From Hemileia vastatrix (taxonomy: Eukaryota; Basidiomycota; Pucciniomycetes; Pucciniales; Zaghouaniaceae): a stretch of 64,000 nt of DNA. The stretch covers positions 10,755,001 through 10,819,000 of the forward strand of contig JASXTE010000007.1 in NCBI GenBank assembly GCA_030280995.1, given 5' to 3'. The translations under genes were made by a program, and so were the position numbers. Positions 34,574 through 45,181 of this stretch are shown here, piece by piece. Position 1 is the first letter of the stretch. Each line of letters starts with the position of its first letter. The notes below the pieces were generated by a model. That model did not search any database. It saw nothing but the letters and a program-made list of their open reading frames with translations, and was not told the origin of the DNA.

Positions 34574-35048
34574 GGTTATGGGCTGTCCTGCATCAGTGTA
34601 AGTAGCTATCAGTGACCCAAGACTCTACTACGTTTGCAGAAGAGCAGCGTGAGTAGCCAAAAGACCCCCGGTGCAATCTGAAAAGACTTACTCCTAAGCA
34701 TTGGTAAAATTTAAACTCCCAAACATATCTAATTCACAAAATTCATCTCAGAAAACTCCTCTCTCTCTTAACCTGTCCACCTGCCCCTCATACACCCTCC
34801 CTATCCCTTGGAAATCCTCCCTCTCTCTTGGAATTTTCCTCCCTGGCTTGGAAACCCCCTCTCTTCCCTTGTAACCTGTCCCTCTCCATAAAAACCTCTC
34901 CCCCTGTCTTAGAATACCTCCCTCTGTCTCAAAATTCCTCCCTTCCACTCTCCTGTCTTATAATCATCATTAAGACATCATACCATTGTCTTTATCATCC
35001 AATGCCTCATTGGCTCCCTCCTATGAATCTACCTGCTCCAATCGATGT
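34574..35048. other. Copia leader with C/T-rich repeats
   Basis: Non-coding. 34755-34950 is a run of imperfect 20-30 bp units around CCCTCTCTCTTGGAAATCCT, perhaps a degenerate minisatellite. Open frames across it, on either strand, are low in complexity. Confidence 0.55.
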
Positions 35049-35808
35049 GTAAATAGTCTGCTGTTAATGAAGCAATGTCTAGAGGCAATGAAATTGGTTT
35101 TTGATCTTACTGAAAACATGCCTAAGCTCAACAAAGACTTAGACAACTAGGAGTCTTGGCACAAAAGCACCTTGGCATTAGTTAAAAGCGTTGTTGGTAC
35201 CATTGACTATTCTTTCAATAAAAGAATTCCAGCTGGTCAAGAAGCTGAAATGATGACATTCAACATCATTTATAAAATGCTCACTTCAGAACTTCAACTC
35301 AATGTTCACACTGATTGGACACCATATCAATTGTACCACTACTTACTTGACAAATTCAACTACATCCATTTATCCAAAAATGAAGCTGCAAACATAGAGA
35401 AACTCAACAAGTGTGTTGATTGGATCAGCTCAAAACTGGAGCAATCTGAGGATGTGTCTGTGGAAGAATTTATTGAAAGGTGTGAAGTTGAAACCTCTAA
35501 CAAGTTTATTACTGTTGATGTAACTTCAGGTGGTGAATGTGTGGCTGGATCTTCTTCCCCCTCTTCAAATTCTTTCAGGCTCCCTTCATTTTTGAAAACA
35601 GTGAAAAAGAATGCAGATATTAATTCTCCACCTGCCATGAAAGGTTCCCTCATGGATTGGCACTGACAACTAGGTCATGCAAGTGAAAAAATTTTTTAAC
35701 AAGTCAACCATCAATCTTTGGATTCTGGTCTTCCTTTGTCAATTCCACCAGGATCACTCAAATGTGAAGATTGTGTGATTGCCAAGAATACAAGAACAGC
35801 ATCAGCAA
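35049..35808 (+). pseudogene. Copia gag and pre-integrase remnant
   Basis: Gag-like sequence in which KLNKDLDN is followed by a stop and then ESWHKSTLALVKSVVGTIDY. It continues to FIERCEVETSNKFITVDVTS and MDWH at 35666. After a stop comes the pre-integrase block QLGHASEKIF and, in frame up to the insertion, LKCEDCVIAKNTRTASAT (C-x2-C of the GAG_pre-integrs type). The reading frame is resumed by REKRPVSLMSLIVGDFGGPM at 55079 once the inserted transposon and one CAA are removed. Confidence 0.8.
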
Positions 35809-35845
35809 CACAGGGGGGAAAAAAATGAGGACTTGTAGGCAAGTC
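35809..35845 (+). repeat. Left terminal inverted repeat of the CACTA-like element
   Basis: CACAGGGGGG, then seven A, TGAGGACTTGTAGGCAAGTC. It is followed by a T run. It pairs with 55038-55073. Confidence 0.9.
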
Positions 35846-36044
35846 TTTTTTTTGTATTTCTGACTAACCTTGCTGTAACCTGGTTAGAACTTCAAGTGAT
35901 CCATATTCAAAACTGCCTCTCATGAATCAGGGAGTGAAATTTGGAGTCCATACTTTTTACTTTTATTAGTTAGCTCAATCACTGGCAGTAAATATTTGTA
36001 TATATATTTATTGTCCACAAAAAATATTCAATTCTAAAACCACA

Positions 36045-39000
36045 TTAAAAATCAGAATAGCTGCTGGCTATATTTTTTAATGATATCATACAACAAGTAT
36101 TTGAGAAAACATTTGCAAAACCACTAGGATGTGTAGTTTTTGAAACATGACCAATAATTTCCTTGCAATTCAAAACTACTTTTTTTGACCATTTATCATA
36201 ACACCAAAAAACATTAAGCCCAGCTTTTAAATAAGGATTTTCAATTTTAGGATCCACAATGTCATATAAGCCAACTAAAATAAAATTTTGACCTGAAAAT
36301 GTTGTTGACTGCCACATTTTCAATATAACCCCAACAACATTTCCTTTTGATGAATTTACCTCAACATTGCCATTTCCTTGATTTGTTGAATATAATGAGT
36401 AGTTTTTTCCATCCAGTAACAAGTTATCTACTTCAATAATTTGAGGTGATAGAATTTGAGATGAAACAGATGGTTTATTTTTCGTAAAAATACTGGAAAA
36501 CATTTTTTTACCATCAATCATGTTGAGATACTCTATCCAGAATTCATAGTCTTCACACAGTAGTTGAGATGATTTTGAGGGAATTTTTCTTTTCTCTGAA
36601 CTGAAGACATTTTTCATTTTATTCTCAAATCAATCTTTAGTTCTGTCCATTAATGATTGAATCTGACCGGTCAAAATAAACCTTTTCATAATGGTCTTGT
36701 CCATTTGATCTTTAAAAAAAATGAAATTAATAAAGTTAAGTAGCTTCAATTAAGGAAAACATACATGTTTTCTTATTGGTTGGAATGGAGATTAACATTC
36801 CATTTATACGCTCGTGGGCCCATGCTGAAGTTGATGGTGCTGGCCCAAATCTTCTCAGAACTTCAGGAAAATGTTGTGCTAAGTGGATGTTTGGCTTTAT
36901 ATTGATATCTGGCCAAAATTCCTTAAGACACTTCATATAATCTTTTAACTGACCTTGAAGAGATGAAATTTGAGCTTCACGTATCTCCAAGGAAGTCGGA
37001 ATATTAATTATTGAAACCAGAAGTGAAAGATATTTAATCAACTTCTTCTCTCGTGTGTCAGAATTTTCAATAGCCCAAAATGGTATCAAAGCTGCCACAT
37101 AGTAAATTTTACATAGTACAAACCATTCAGCAGCTTTAAGATTTTTACCAGCCTCTCCTAGACTACTAGGAACACGGGTTAGCCATGAAGGGGTCTTAGT
37201 ATTGCAGATACAGGTTTGAACAATCGACAATTCACTTGATTGTAGACACAAATTATCTGTTGATGCATCTGGGTTTTGTGCTGGTTTCAAAGTGACTTTG
37301 GGTCTTGATAAATCTGAATATTTCTGAAAGGTGTGATCTACAAAAATATTTTGAGATACAATTTTCATCTAATAATAGCTAATTTTAACTTACTTGAACT
37401 GGAAAAATTGGATCTAGAATCATTTTCATCCAAACAGATATCTTTAGGAAGTTGATTGTGACTTTTTGATGGACAAGCTGTTTTTACTTTCTTGACCTGC
37501 TCATTAAAACTATCTTGATGAGAAGGTTTACGTTTAACATTTTTTTGCGGAGGTAGAAGTACACAAACAGAACTTTTTGATTTATTAGATTTTCTTGAAG
37601 GTTGAGAGGATGAATGAGGGTAAGAAGGATACTTTGATTTTTTCTTTTCAGTTGAAAACGAATATATGAAATTACTAGATGCACTAGAAAATGAATTTTG
37701 GCTTGATATGGAAGGATTTGGATCGAAATCATTAAAGCCCCTTTTTGATCTATTTTTCTTTTGTTTTTGAACTCTTTCTCCAGCCACATGTATCTGAAGG
37801 TACGTTTTTCTGAAGTCCTTTACCATTCCAAGGAGTAAGAAGTGCATCAACTCAATTCCAACAAATGAAATTGGTTTCCAATATGGAAGCTGAAGAAGTG
37901 ATGAATATTGTAAACCTTTACTCTCCAAGATTTCTTTCCTTTCTTGTGCACTGGAAGCAGTTTTCCATTTGAGAGCATATGTGCGATGGTGATAATCAGT
38001 CCGAGAAAGAAATTCAGAAGGAGTTCTGCCAGATTTCAGTTCCTCCTTTGAAATGTAGCAAAAATGGCATGGGATGTTAGAGCTATAGCTGGAAAATCCT
38101 GAAAGCTTCTGGATATCTGGAAGATCGCCAATCAAAGGAAATATCGCTGCATGGATTAACCATCCATTTGTGTGATTATAAGTCTTGGAGATAAAACATC
38201 CTTTCCACAAGGCAAGAAGTTCATCCAAAAGTGGTGTAATAACGTGATTACAATGGTCCAAACTGGGTTCATGAGGCCCAGGTGTAATTCCGGCCAAAAA
38301 GTCATGTTGCTTTTTATATTGTAAATGAAGTGGTAGATTGAGACAAATCAGTATGACTGAACCAAATGATACCTTATTATGACCACCGATTTTGTTCCCA
38401 AATGGATTAAACCAATCCATATACAAACTAAGAACCGAATTCCCACTTTTTTTTGTAAAATAACCTCCACTAGAATCTTTGAATTCTTTCCACACTGACC
38501 CATACCATACGTCACACATTTTTCCACATGTCTGCCGTGGTCTTCTCAAAGAAGTGTCGAGATAACCCTCAAATCCATGAAGAAGTAGAAGATGTGCAAG
38601 CCAAGATATAAGGGACTGAGTTGTATAAGTTTGTGCTGGTAAGGATTTATTATTTTTCACTTTGAACAAGGGGTAGTTGCATATCAGCAAATCTTCATCC
38701 TTCTTAGGAATGGGATTTAGTAGAAGTTGTTTGCAGTGAATATGATCATAGTTGTACTCATTGACTGATTTGAAAGGTTGATGAAAGCAATTTGGACAAC
38801 AGAGTAACGTTTTAAAGGGGCTTTGAGATTTAGTCTCTAGATAATAGTGTATATATCATGTGGAAGTAATTGAGATTCTCGTTCAAAACTAGCAGGATTT
38901 CCAAAACTTCTGGAAATTAGTTGAATTTTGAAAAATTCAGCTTTAATTATTATTTCAATTTGGTCCCTAGATAGGTTTTGTACCAAGTGGCCATGAGCAA

Positions 39001-39538
39001 TTTCAATGAGGGTAATGAAAATATAAGGTGAGAGATGGGCAAGAGCAGGTGGAGAAAAATCAGAGGAATCAACACGTGTGAAATTCGAGCTCGAAAAACT
39101 AGATAATTTTGAGATATTAGATTTTCTTAAAATAGAAGTAGTTGAGTCGGTATTAAAAGTATCAGGTGTTAAAATGGGTTGGTGGGTTGGCTATGATGAT
39201 AAACATTATTTTGGTGGTTAAAAATGATATAAAATTAGAGAATAATTCAATTGCATACCTCTTCTGGAAGGGGGATTCTTTGTTGTGAAGTGCTGGCAAT
39301 TGGATGTGAACTCAAAGTTACTTCAGGATGGGAGGTTGAAGGAAGAGAGGATGGAATGTTGGAAATTGTTGGTGATTGTTTTTCTTGATTTTTTTAAAGA
39401 GGAAATTTTTTTGTTGATGTTTAAAAATGTTTCAGAAGACATTGAAACACCTCTTTCAATTTCACCATTAGTATTAGTAAATGTCTTTTTATTACAGCCA
39501 AGTTCAGAGAAAATGCAAATCTTGTACTTAGTTGGCAT
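36045..39538 (-). pseudogene. Tnp2-family transposase
   Basis: Minus-strand multi-exon gene, damaged. From the start at 39538: a Cys-containing leader (MPTKYKICIFSELGCNKKTF); Ser/Pro-rich linker; RESQLLPHDIYTII; a zinc-binding block TLLCCPNCFHQPF with YDHIHC (about 38800-38730); then the Tnp2 core (38690-37800) with SLYMDWFNPFGNKIGGHN, DFLAGITPGPHEPSLD, CHFCYISKEEL and ELMHFLLLGMVKDF. A Ser/Lys-rich insert follows, then the C-terminal helicase-free part (37368-36736) with SSLGEAGKNLKAAEWF, NIHLAQHFPEVLRRFGPAPS and AHERINGML, and the last exon from about 36700 (DQMDKTIMKRFILTGQIQSL) to 36045. One shift near 38855 and others near 39320 break it. The protein catalyses CACTA transposition. Core motifs survive unusually well. 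Confidence 0.85.
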
Positions 39539-40571
39539 TTTTAAATGGCTTATAAAAATATAATACTTAGGATGGTGGTGATAGAGGAACAAGGGGGAAA
39601 TGAAATTTGATGTATTCCATGCCAAAATATGTATCATAACTGATTATTCAATTTGAATAATATACTAAAATGAATTAATTTTTTTTCAAGTCTCATTGGT
39701 TTAATATTAAAGGTGTAGGAGCATGAAATTGCATGAACTGCATGGTAGAAGATACAGATACAAGTAAAAAATTCAGTACCATAATCAATCAGGGATATTG
39801 AACATACATGTATAAGAAATGGTTGACAAGATACTAAACTTTTTTCATTTAAAAATTAGAGTACTTTTTGTTGTACTGCATGATTCTCTGAGTATTTTGG
39901 TGAATGAAAAAAGGAAGTATAATTTAAAATTTAAAGACTGTAATTTATATTGTTAGGAAAATGAAAAAGGAAAATTTTGTTCAAAAATCATATTTGTATA
40001 TTCAGCTTAACCATAGATAATGAACCATCTAATTTATTTCTTAAATCACGTTTATGGATTGAATAGAATTTAAATAAAAGAAGTTATGAATTTAAAATGA
40101 CATTTAAGCAATGACATGTCAAAACTTAAAAATTATACCATTCAAAGGTAATCTTACAGGTGCAATTATGAAAAATGATATTCAGTGTTTTTTTTTAAAT
40201 TTTTTTCAGAATTCAAGGAATTCTTGTGAATGGATAAAATTAAAAATTGCAAAATTCATTAATACAGTGAAATAATTTTTCTTGTTGCTATTGAATGTAC
40301 ACATATTTTAAAATAAATAAGGTTATAAATAATAGAATAAATATTATAATAAATGTAAAAGAGAGGGTATTTTAAAGGATTGATTCCTGCATAGCAATAA
40401 AAACTGTGATGTAGTTAATGAATCAGTATTATAGCAACACAGTGGAAGTTTACTTGGACAAGATGATGTTTCCGACATAATGGATTATTCTTTTCTAAGT
40501 GAAACAACATGTTTATACAAAGATTTACATTTTCTGGTTCTTCTTAACTTATTCAAAGTAATCTGATCAAT
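39539..40571. other. Non-coding spacer inside the CACTA-like element
   Basis: AT-rich, with no ORF of substance and no recognised repeat. It lies upstream of the transposase and may contain its promoter. Confidence 0.5.
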
Positions 40572-41386
40572 CTAGGAATAAAAATTGGAAAGTTCATCTA
40601 ATCGCCATTTCAATTTTCTCTTCCAAAAATTTCCTTCCTCATCCTGCTCAGTCTCAGAGTGATAATTCGGGTTATCAAATAAGAAGAGATATTCTTGATC
40701 CAGTACAGATATCACAGTATAGAGCCAAGATTTTTGTAACTGAAGTAGAGTTTCAATGAAAGCTACTCTACAAAAAAAAATTTGACTCACTTTTCTTCTA
40801 GTTTCCTTATTTTTTTTCCAGGACAGAAAATTGGAGGTAATCTGGACTGTCCCTGTTGGGTGCGGAGCCATTGCTCTATTATGAGTGGCACAAAATCCTC
40901 TTGGTACTCATTATGATCAAAGACATAATATCAAAATCCCTGGTTTTTGAAGGCATAGCAATAGTGCTTTGTCAGATGAGAGATAACCAATTGATTCCAT
41001 TCTGTGTCATCATTCATTGAAAAGCATAGTCGAGGTATTCCAACTGCTTTAGCATCATTATGACAAATATGATGAAAAACAAGTGGAATTATTTTTTTCC
41101 GCCCAGAGGGAAATAACTGCAGTTCCTCCATGGTTTCAGTTGCTTCGGATATTTTTGGAAGGGAAGTAGAAGGTAAAGGATTGACAAGAGAAGAGATTTC
41201 AGAAACAGTTGGAGAAGATGGATAAGTATCTTCTTTCTTGCATTTCCCAAGGATAAGATTTATAAAATCAATTATAGAAGCTGTTGAGGTAGCCTTGGAG
41301 TTGGGAACACCTATTTCAGCAAGAATTTTATTGAATTCCCTAGAGCTTTTGAAACCTGTTGCTGGTATTAAAGTAGAATCTAACAT
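40572..41386 (-). pseudogene. Unidentified cargo ORF
   Basis: From 41386 the frame reads MLDSTLIPATGFKSSREFNK, a Ser/Pro-rich middle, then FHHICHNDAKAVGIPRLCF and SMNDDTEWNQLVISHLTKHY. It meets a TGA at 40931 and continues in the same frame with YYVFDHNEYQEDFVPLIIEQ. It then shifts or splices near 40830 and ends RKLKWRLDELSNFYS at 40572. I recognise no family. The preserved frame on both sides of the TGA suggests a coding past. It lies on the same strand between the transposase and the helicase remnant. Confidence 0.5.
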
Positions 41387-41814
41387 TTTACATTAGTGAA
41401 AAAATTATAGCCTATCAAATAGGAAACTTACATGAAGACATTGTTTGTGGTAATTAAAAATATGTACAAATCAGAGGAAATGGGGGAAAAGAGGGGATAA
41501 GTACACCTTATATATCAAATTTTAACATTTTCCCCTTGTTAATAACTTTGAAAGGGCCTAATAAATTTTTTTTCCCTTGTGTACTTGTGAACCTAAAACC
41601 ATTTTTTAATAAAACTAAGAGAATTAAACATTTTCTTAAAACTACATGTAATTACAAGATGATTATGAAGATATTTTCGCCCATCTAGATGCTGCTCTCA
41701 GGAACAGCCAAGCTAAAAGTATTTCAAATTCAGTCTCAAAGAATCACAGTTGAAAATGAAAATAGCTTACTCAGCCAAGTACAGTTTTTTTGATTGAATC
41801 TAAAATTTTAAATT
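41387..41814. other. Short spacer before the helicase remnant
   Basis: AT-rich sequence between the unidentified ORF and the 3' end of the helicase remnant. Nothing was recognised. Confidence 0.5.
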
Positions 41815-44045
41815 ATTGAGTAATAATATTGATAAAGATTCTTGGAAAATTACCCACTCATGTAATGTTTTCTTCTATTGTAGAGGCAACAATATATCTG
41901 TAAACATGGACCTCTTTAGTTTGACCTATCCTGAAAACTCTTTCAATGGCTTGTTTCTCCATCAAAGGGTTCCAGTAAGGTTCCTAAAAAAAAGTTAGAT
42001 TAATCATAATGTGAAAAATTGAAATCTTACAATTAAGAAAACATGTGATTCCATTGTCAGATTAAGACCATCTCCTACAGCCTTCAAAGACACCAAAAGA
42101 ACACCAGAATAACACAATGGTAGAGAATGACTGGAGGACGATTTCCCATTCACTCATGTCAATTGAACCATCAAATCTGAGATTTTGGATATTGTACTCA
42201 GAAAGAGCAAATGAAATTCTATTACTTTGAAGGTTAGTTTTAATATTTTTTCATTGAAAGAAAAACTTACAATTTGAGTGTGTCAGTCCACTCAGAGAAA
42301 ATGACACATTTCATTTCTTTTTCAATAGAGTATAATTTGAGAAGGAAGTTGACCAGGTGGACAAGTTTTTGGACTCTCCTTCCAGTCCATTTCTTCCACC
42401 ACAGATATTTCTGAATTGTGTGGGAACCGAGGGTGATTGCAGAAACGTCGCAATGCTGATAGAGCCACTAATCCAGAAGGATCTTTAGCAGGTAAGCTGT
42501 TTCATCCATGTTTAGCTGCTTGAATAAGGTATTATGCCGCATGAGTACATTTCTGAAAGTTGACCCGTCAAATTGATAATGAAGTTTTGATATTTCACTC
42601 TCTTTATGAAGTTAACATCCCCCTGATCCAGACATATAGAATTCTTTGTCCTTCAAATCATTATGTCCCCTAAGACGTTTTGAATAATCTTTTTGACATC
42701 GGTAAATTGGCCTTTCTTTGCTGGAGTTCCAACGTATTTATTCCATCATTCAGAGGTTGATAGTGGCTCAAGACGTAAAAATTGAAAGATGGGAAATAAA
42801 TCTTGGACTTTGTTCTGGATGGGAGTTCCAGTTAGACTAAGACGGCGAGATGTATTTAGTGCAGTAACAGATATGGAGGACTTTGAAGATGGATCACGTA
42901 TCTGACTATAGAAAAATGAATCAAATTTATTAAATCAATAGTGATTAAAAACTTACTGTGCTTCATCCAGAATCACACGAAACCAACGAACATGGAACAA
43001 ACCTTCCTTTTCTAAACTTCCTAAATCATTTATCATAATATGATATGATGTTAAGACAATGTCAGCCTCATAAAAGCTTATGAAATTTTCACTTCTGCCC
43101 TTTCCATGATGAATAATCACATTAATCATCAAATCAGGATCAGTATGTCGTAAAATTTCGTGTTCCAATTGTTTCAATAAAGTTGAGGGTACCACTATGA
43201 GTGTTGCCTTCACCTTCTTTGTGCTTGATAAAGGGTTTTGAAGACGTGAAAATTCAGCAGCTTCATTTAAAGTACTAACAATCAGAGCAATTTTTGACAC
43301 TGTCTTCCCAAGGCCCATGTCATCTGCTAATAGAATTGATTTCGGAAGTGTGTTGGTAACTCTTCCACTCAATTCATTTTCCCAAGTCAAATCTCCACAG
43401 CACCTCCATAAATATGTTTCAGTACGCCTTTCCTGAAGTAGCATAAATGCAAGAACCTGGCCTTGATGGGGTAAAAGGCGTGTTTTCAAATGTTGGGGTT
43501 GAGCCATAGAAGCTGGGTGACTGAATTTGATGGAGAGGAGTTCCTGTATGTGAATGAGTGAACCGTCAAGCTGAGTTGAAAACGTATATTGAACTTCACA
43601 GCCCAAGTGAAGAGAGGGTGTATAGTTAGTTGGTTCAGAAATATCCTCTTTGATAGGAAGAAGGAAGGTGTAGAGGGAAGAAATATGTGCCGGTAAACAG
43701 AAAAGTAATATATTGATTGTTGGAGGAAGGGTGAGATCTAGGTGAGGAACAAGAAGAGTCAATGAGTAGAAGAGGTGTTTCTTGACCAGTCGTCCAATTA
43801 CCAACTGGAGCTATAGTTGTTGAGGAGGATGGTTTTCCAAGAAGAGTGTATAGCACCTTTGCATGTGTAGAGATAAGATTTTCCACACAAAACTTTGGAT
43901 TCTGTGAAAATATTTTGATAATATTTTCAGTTTTAGATAAATAAATAGAAACATGCTGTTTCTAAACTGAAGCTGTCTTGTGACTAGTTGTGGTGTAGGA
44001 CCTCAAGATGCCAATACAAATGGGTTTGATAGTAGAAACATCCAT
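41815..44045 (-). pseudogene. SNF2-family (RAD5/ULS1-like) helicase pseudogene
   Basis: It runs from ATG at 44045 (MDVSTIKPICIGIL) to about 41815. Conserved helicase blocks appear in the right order: LLPHQGQVLAFMLLQER (motif Q), LLADDMGLGKTVSKIALIV (motif I), LIVVPSTLLKQ (Ia), IVLTSYHIM, DEAH (II), RLSLTGTPIQNKVQDLF (III), RTKNSI, CVIFSEWTDTLK (IV), VSLKAVGDGLNL (V) and YWNPLMEKQAIERVFRIGQT (VI). A 51-nt GT-AG intron (42906-42956) splits DEAH, and splicing restores it. Stops after ASV, LSTSE and DIMI, and a shift before motif V, show loss of function. In living homologues this ATPase remodels nucleosomes or protein-DNA complexes. The linker before motif I suits the RAD5/HLTF/ULS1 branch; no RING finger was identified. 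Confidence 0.85.
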
Positions 44046-45181
44046 GATGGTAAAGAAATAAAAGATGGGACAATTTTTTGAGAAAGCAGAGCCCTATATA
44101 TAGGACTTGATATTTTGGGAACAAAGGGACTTTTTTGTTTGGAAGTGTTTTAATTTAATGCAGAAGTACAAAGGGCTAAATTAATAATGTAAATCCTTCA
44201 ATTATATATAAAAACTACATGTACTACATAATAAATCTTCATTTTTAAATAGTAAAAACTTTCAAGGAACTTTATTTTTAATTTTTTGGAGGTGCATTTA
44301 ATAAATTAAATTCATATTTTGTAAAAAAAGGTCATCAAATATAGTTTGAGAGATCAATAATTAAATAATACTGATTTGTCTACCTTTAATTTAGCTTACA
44401 GCTGCTTACATAAATTAATAATGATTATATTTTTTCATATTTCACTTGAATAATCATCTTGCAACATTCTAAGAACCTGTTTCCTAGAAATTGTTTTAGA
44501 TTTGAAGGCTAGATGTGCTCAGTGTATAGAATAATATCACAATATATTTTAGTACATTTGATTAAATTTTACCTTATGAAATAGCTTATTAAAATTCAAA
44601 AACAGCTTTTAATTTCACAATGAAATTTTAAGGAATTTATATGTACCTTGATATTGGGAATCTTGAAAATTGCTATCTTCAACACCAAAAAATTATACAA
44701 AAAATTTGACATAAAAAATTTAATTTTATAAAAACCAAAAAAAAAATTTATTATTTTATATTTTAAGAACAGTTTATTATTAATTTTACCTTCATTACCT
44801 CTGACTTACCCCTTTCAATCACTTATTTTAAACCTTTGAAGCCCCCCTTTAGTCCCTATGTCACCCCCAGTGGGGCCCCCCTGGGGCCGACTGGAGGTGG
44901 AAAAGGGGCTTAAAAAGTGCCAAAAAGGCTGCGCAAAGGTGTTTCTCTCTAGTAAAATTCTGTTAAACCCCTCATAAAAAACTTTCTCAATTCCATAAAC
45001 TTAAAATCCATAACCTTATATAAATATTATGTTTAATCTCTGCTTACTTTTTTTCCCTCTCTCCATGTTGCCAGTCACAAATTTATATATATGTTATTTC
45101 CCATCAAATATGTAGTAAAATGTAGTTGAAAAAAATAAATTTTTTGTAGATTTAGTCCTATGAAACTCCCCAATTACTCAC
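44046..45181. other. Non-coding spacer before the hairpin array
   Basis: AT-rich sequence without a gene. 44835-44945 is a locally GC-rich stretch (CCCAGTGGGGCCCCCCTGGG) with short inverted symmetry. Confidence 0.5.

Noticed and set aside
34748..34948. 66-residue minus-strand ORF rich in Gly, Arg and Glu
   Set aside because: It is the reverse of a C/T-rich degenerate minisatellite in the Copia leader, so the composition alone explains the open frame.
37484..37789. 101-residue minus-strand ORF within the Tnp2 gene
   Set aside because: It is an out-of-frame reading of the Ser/Lys-rich insert of the transposase.
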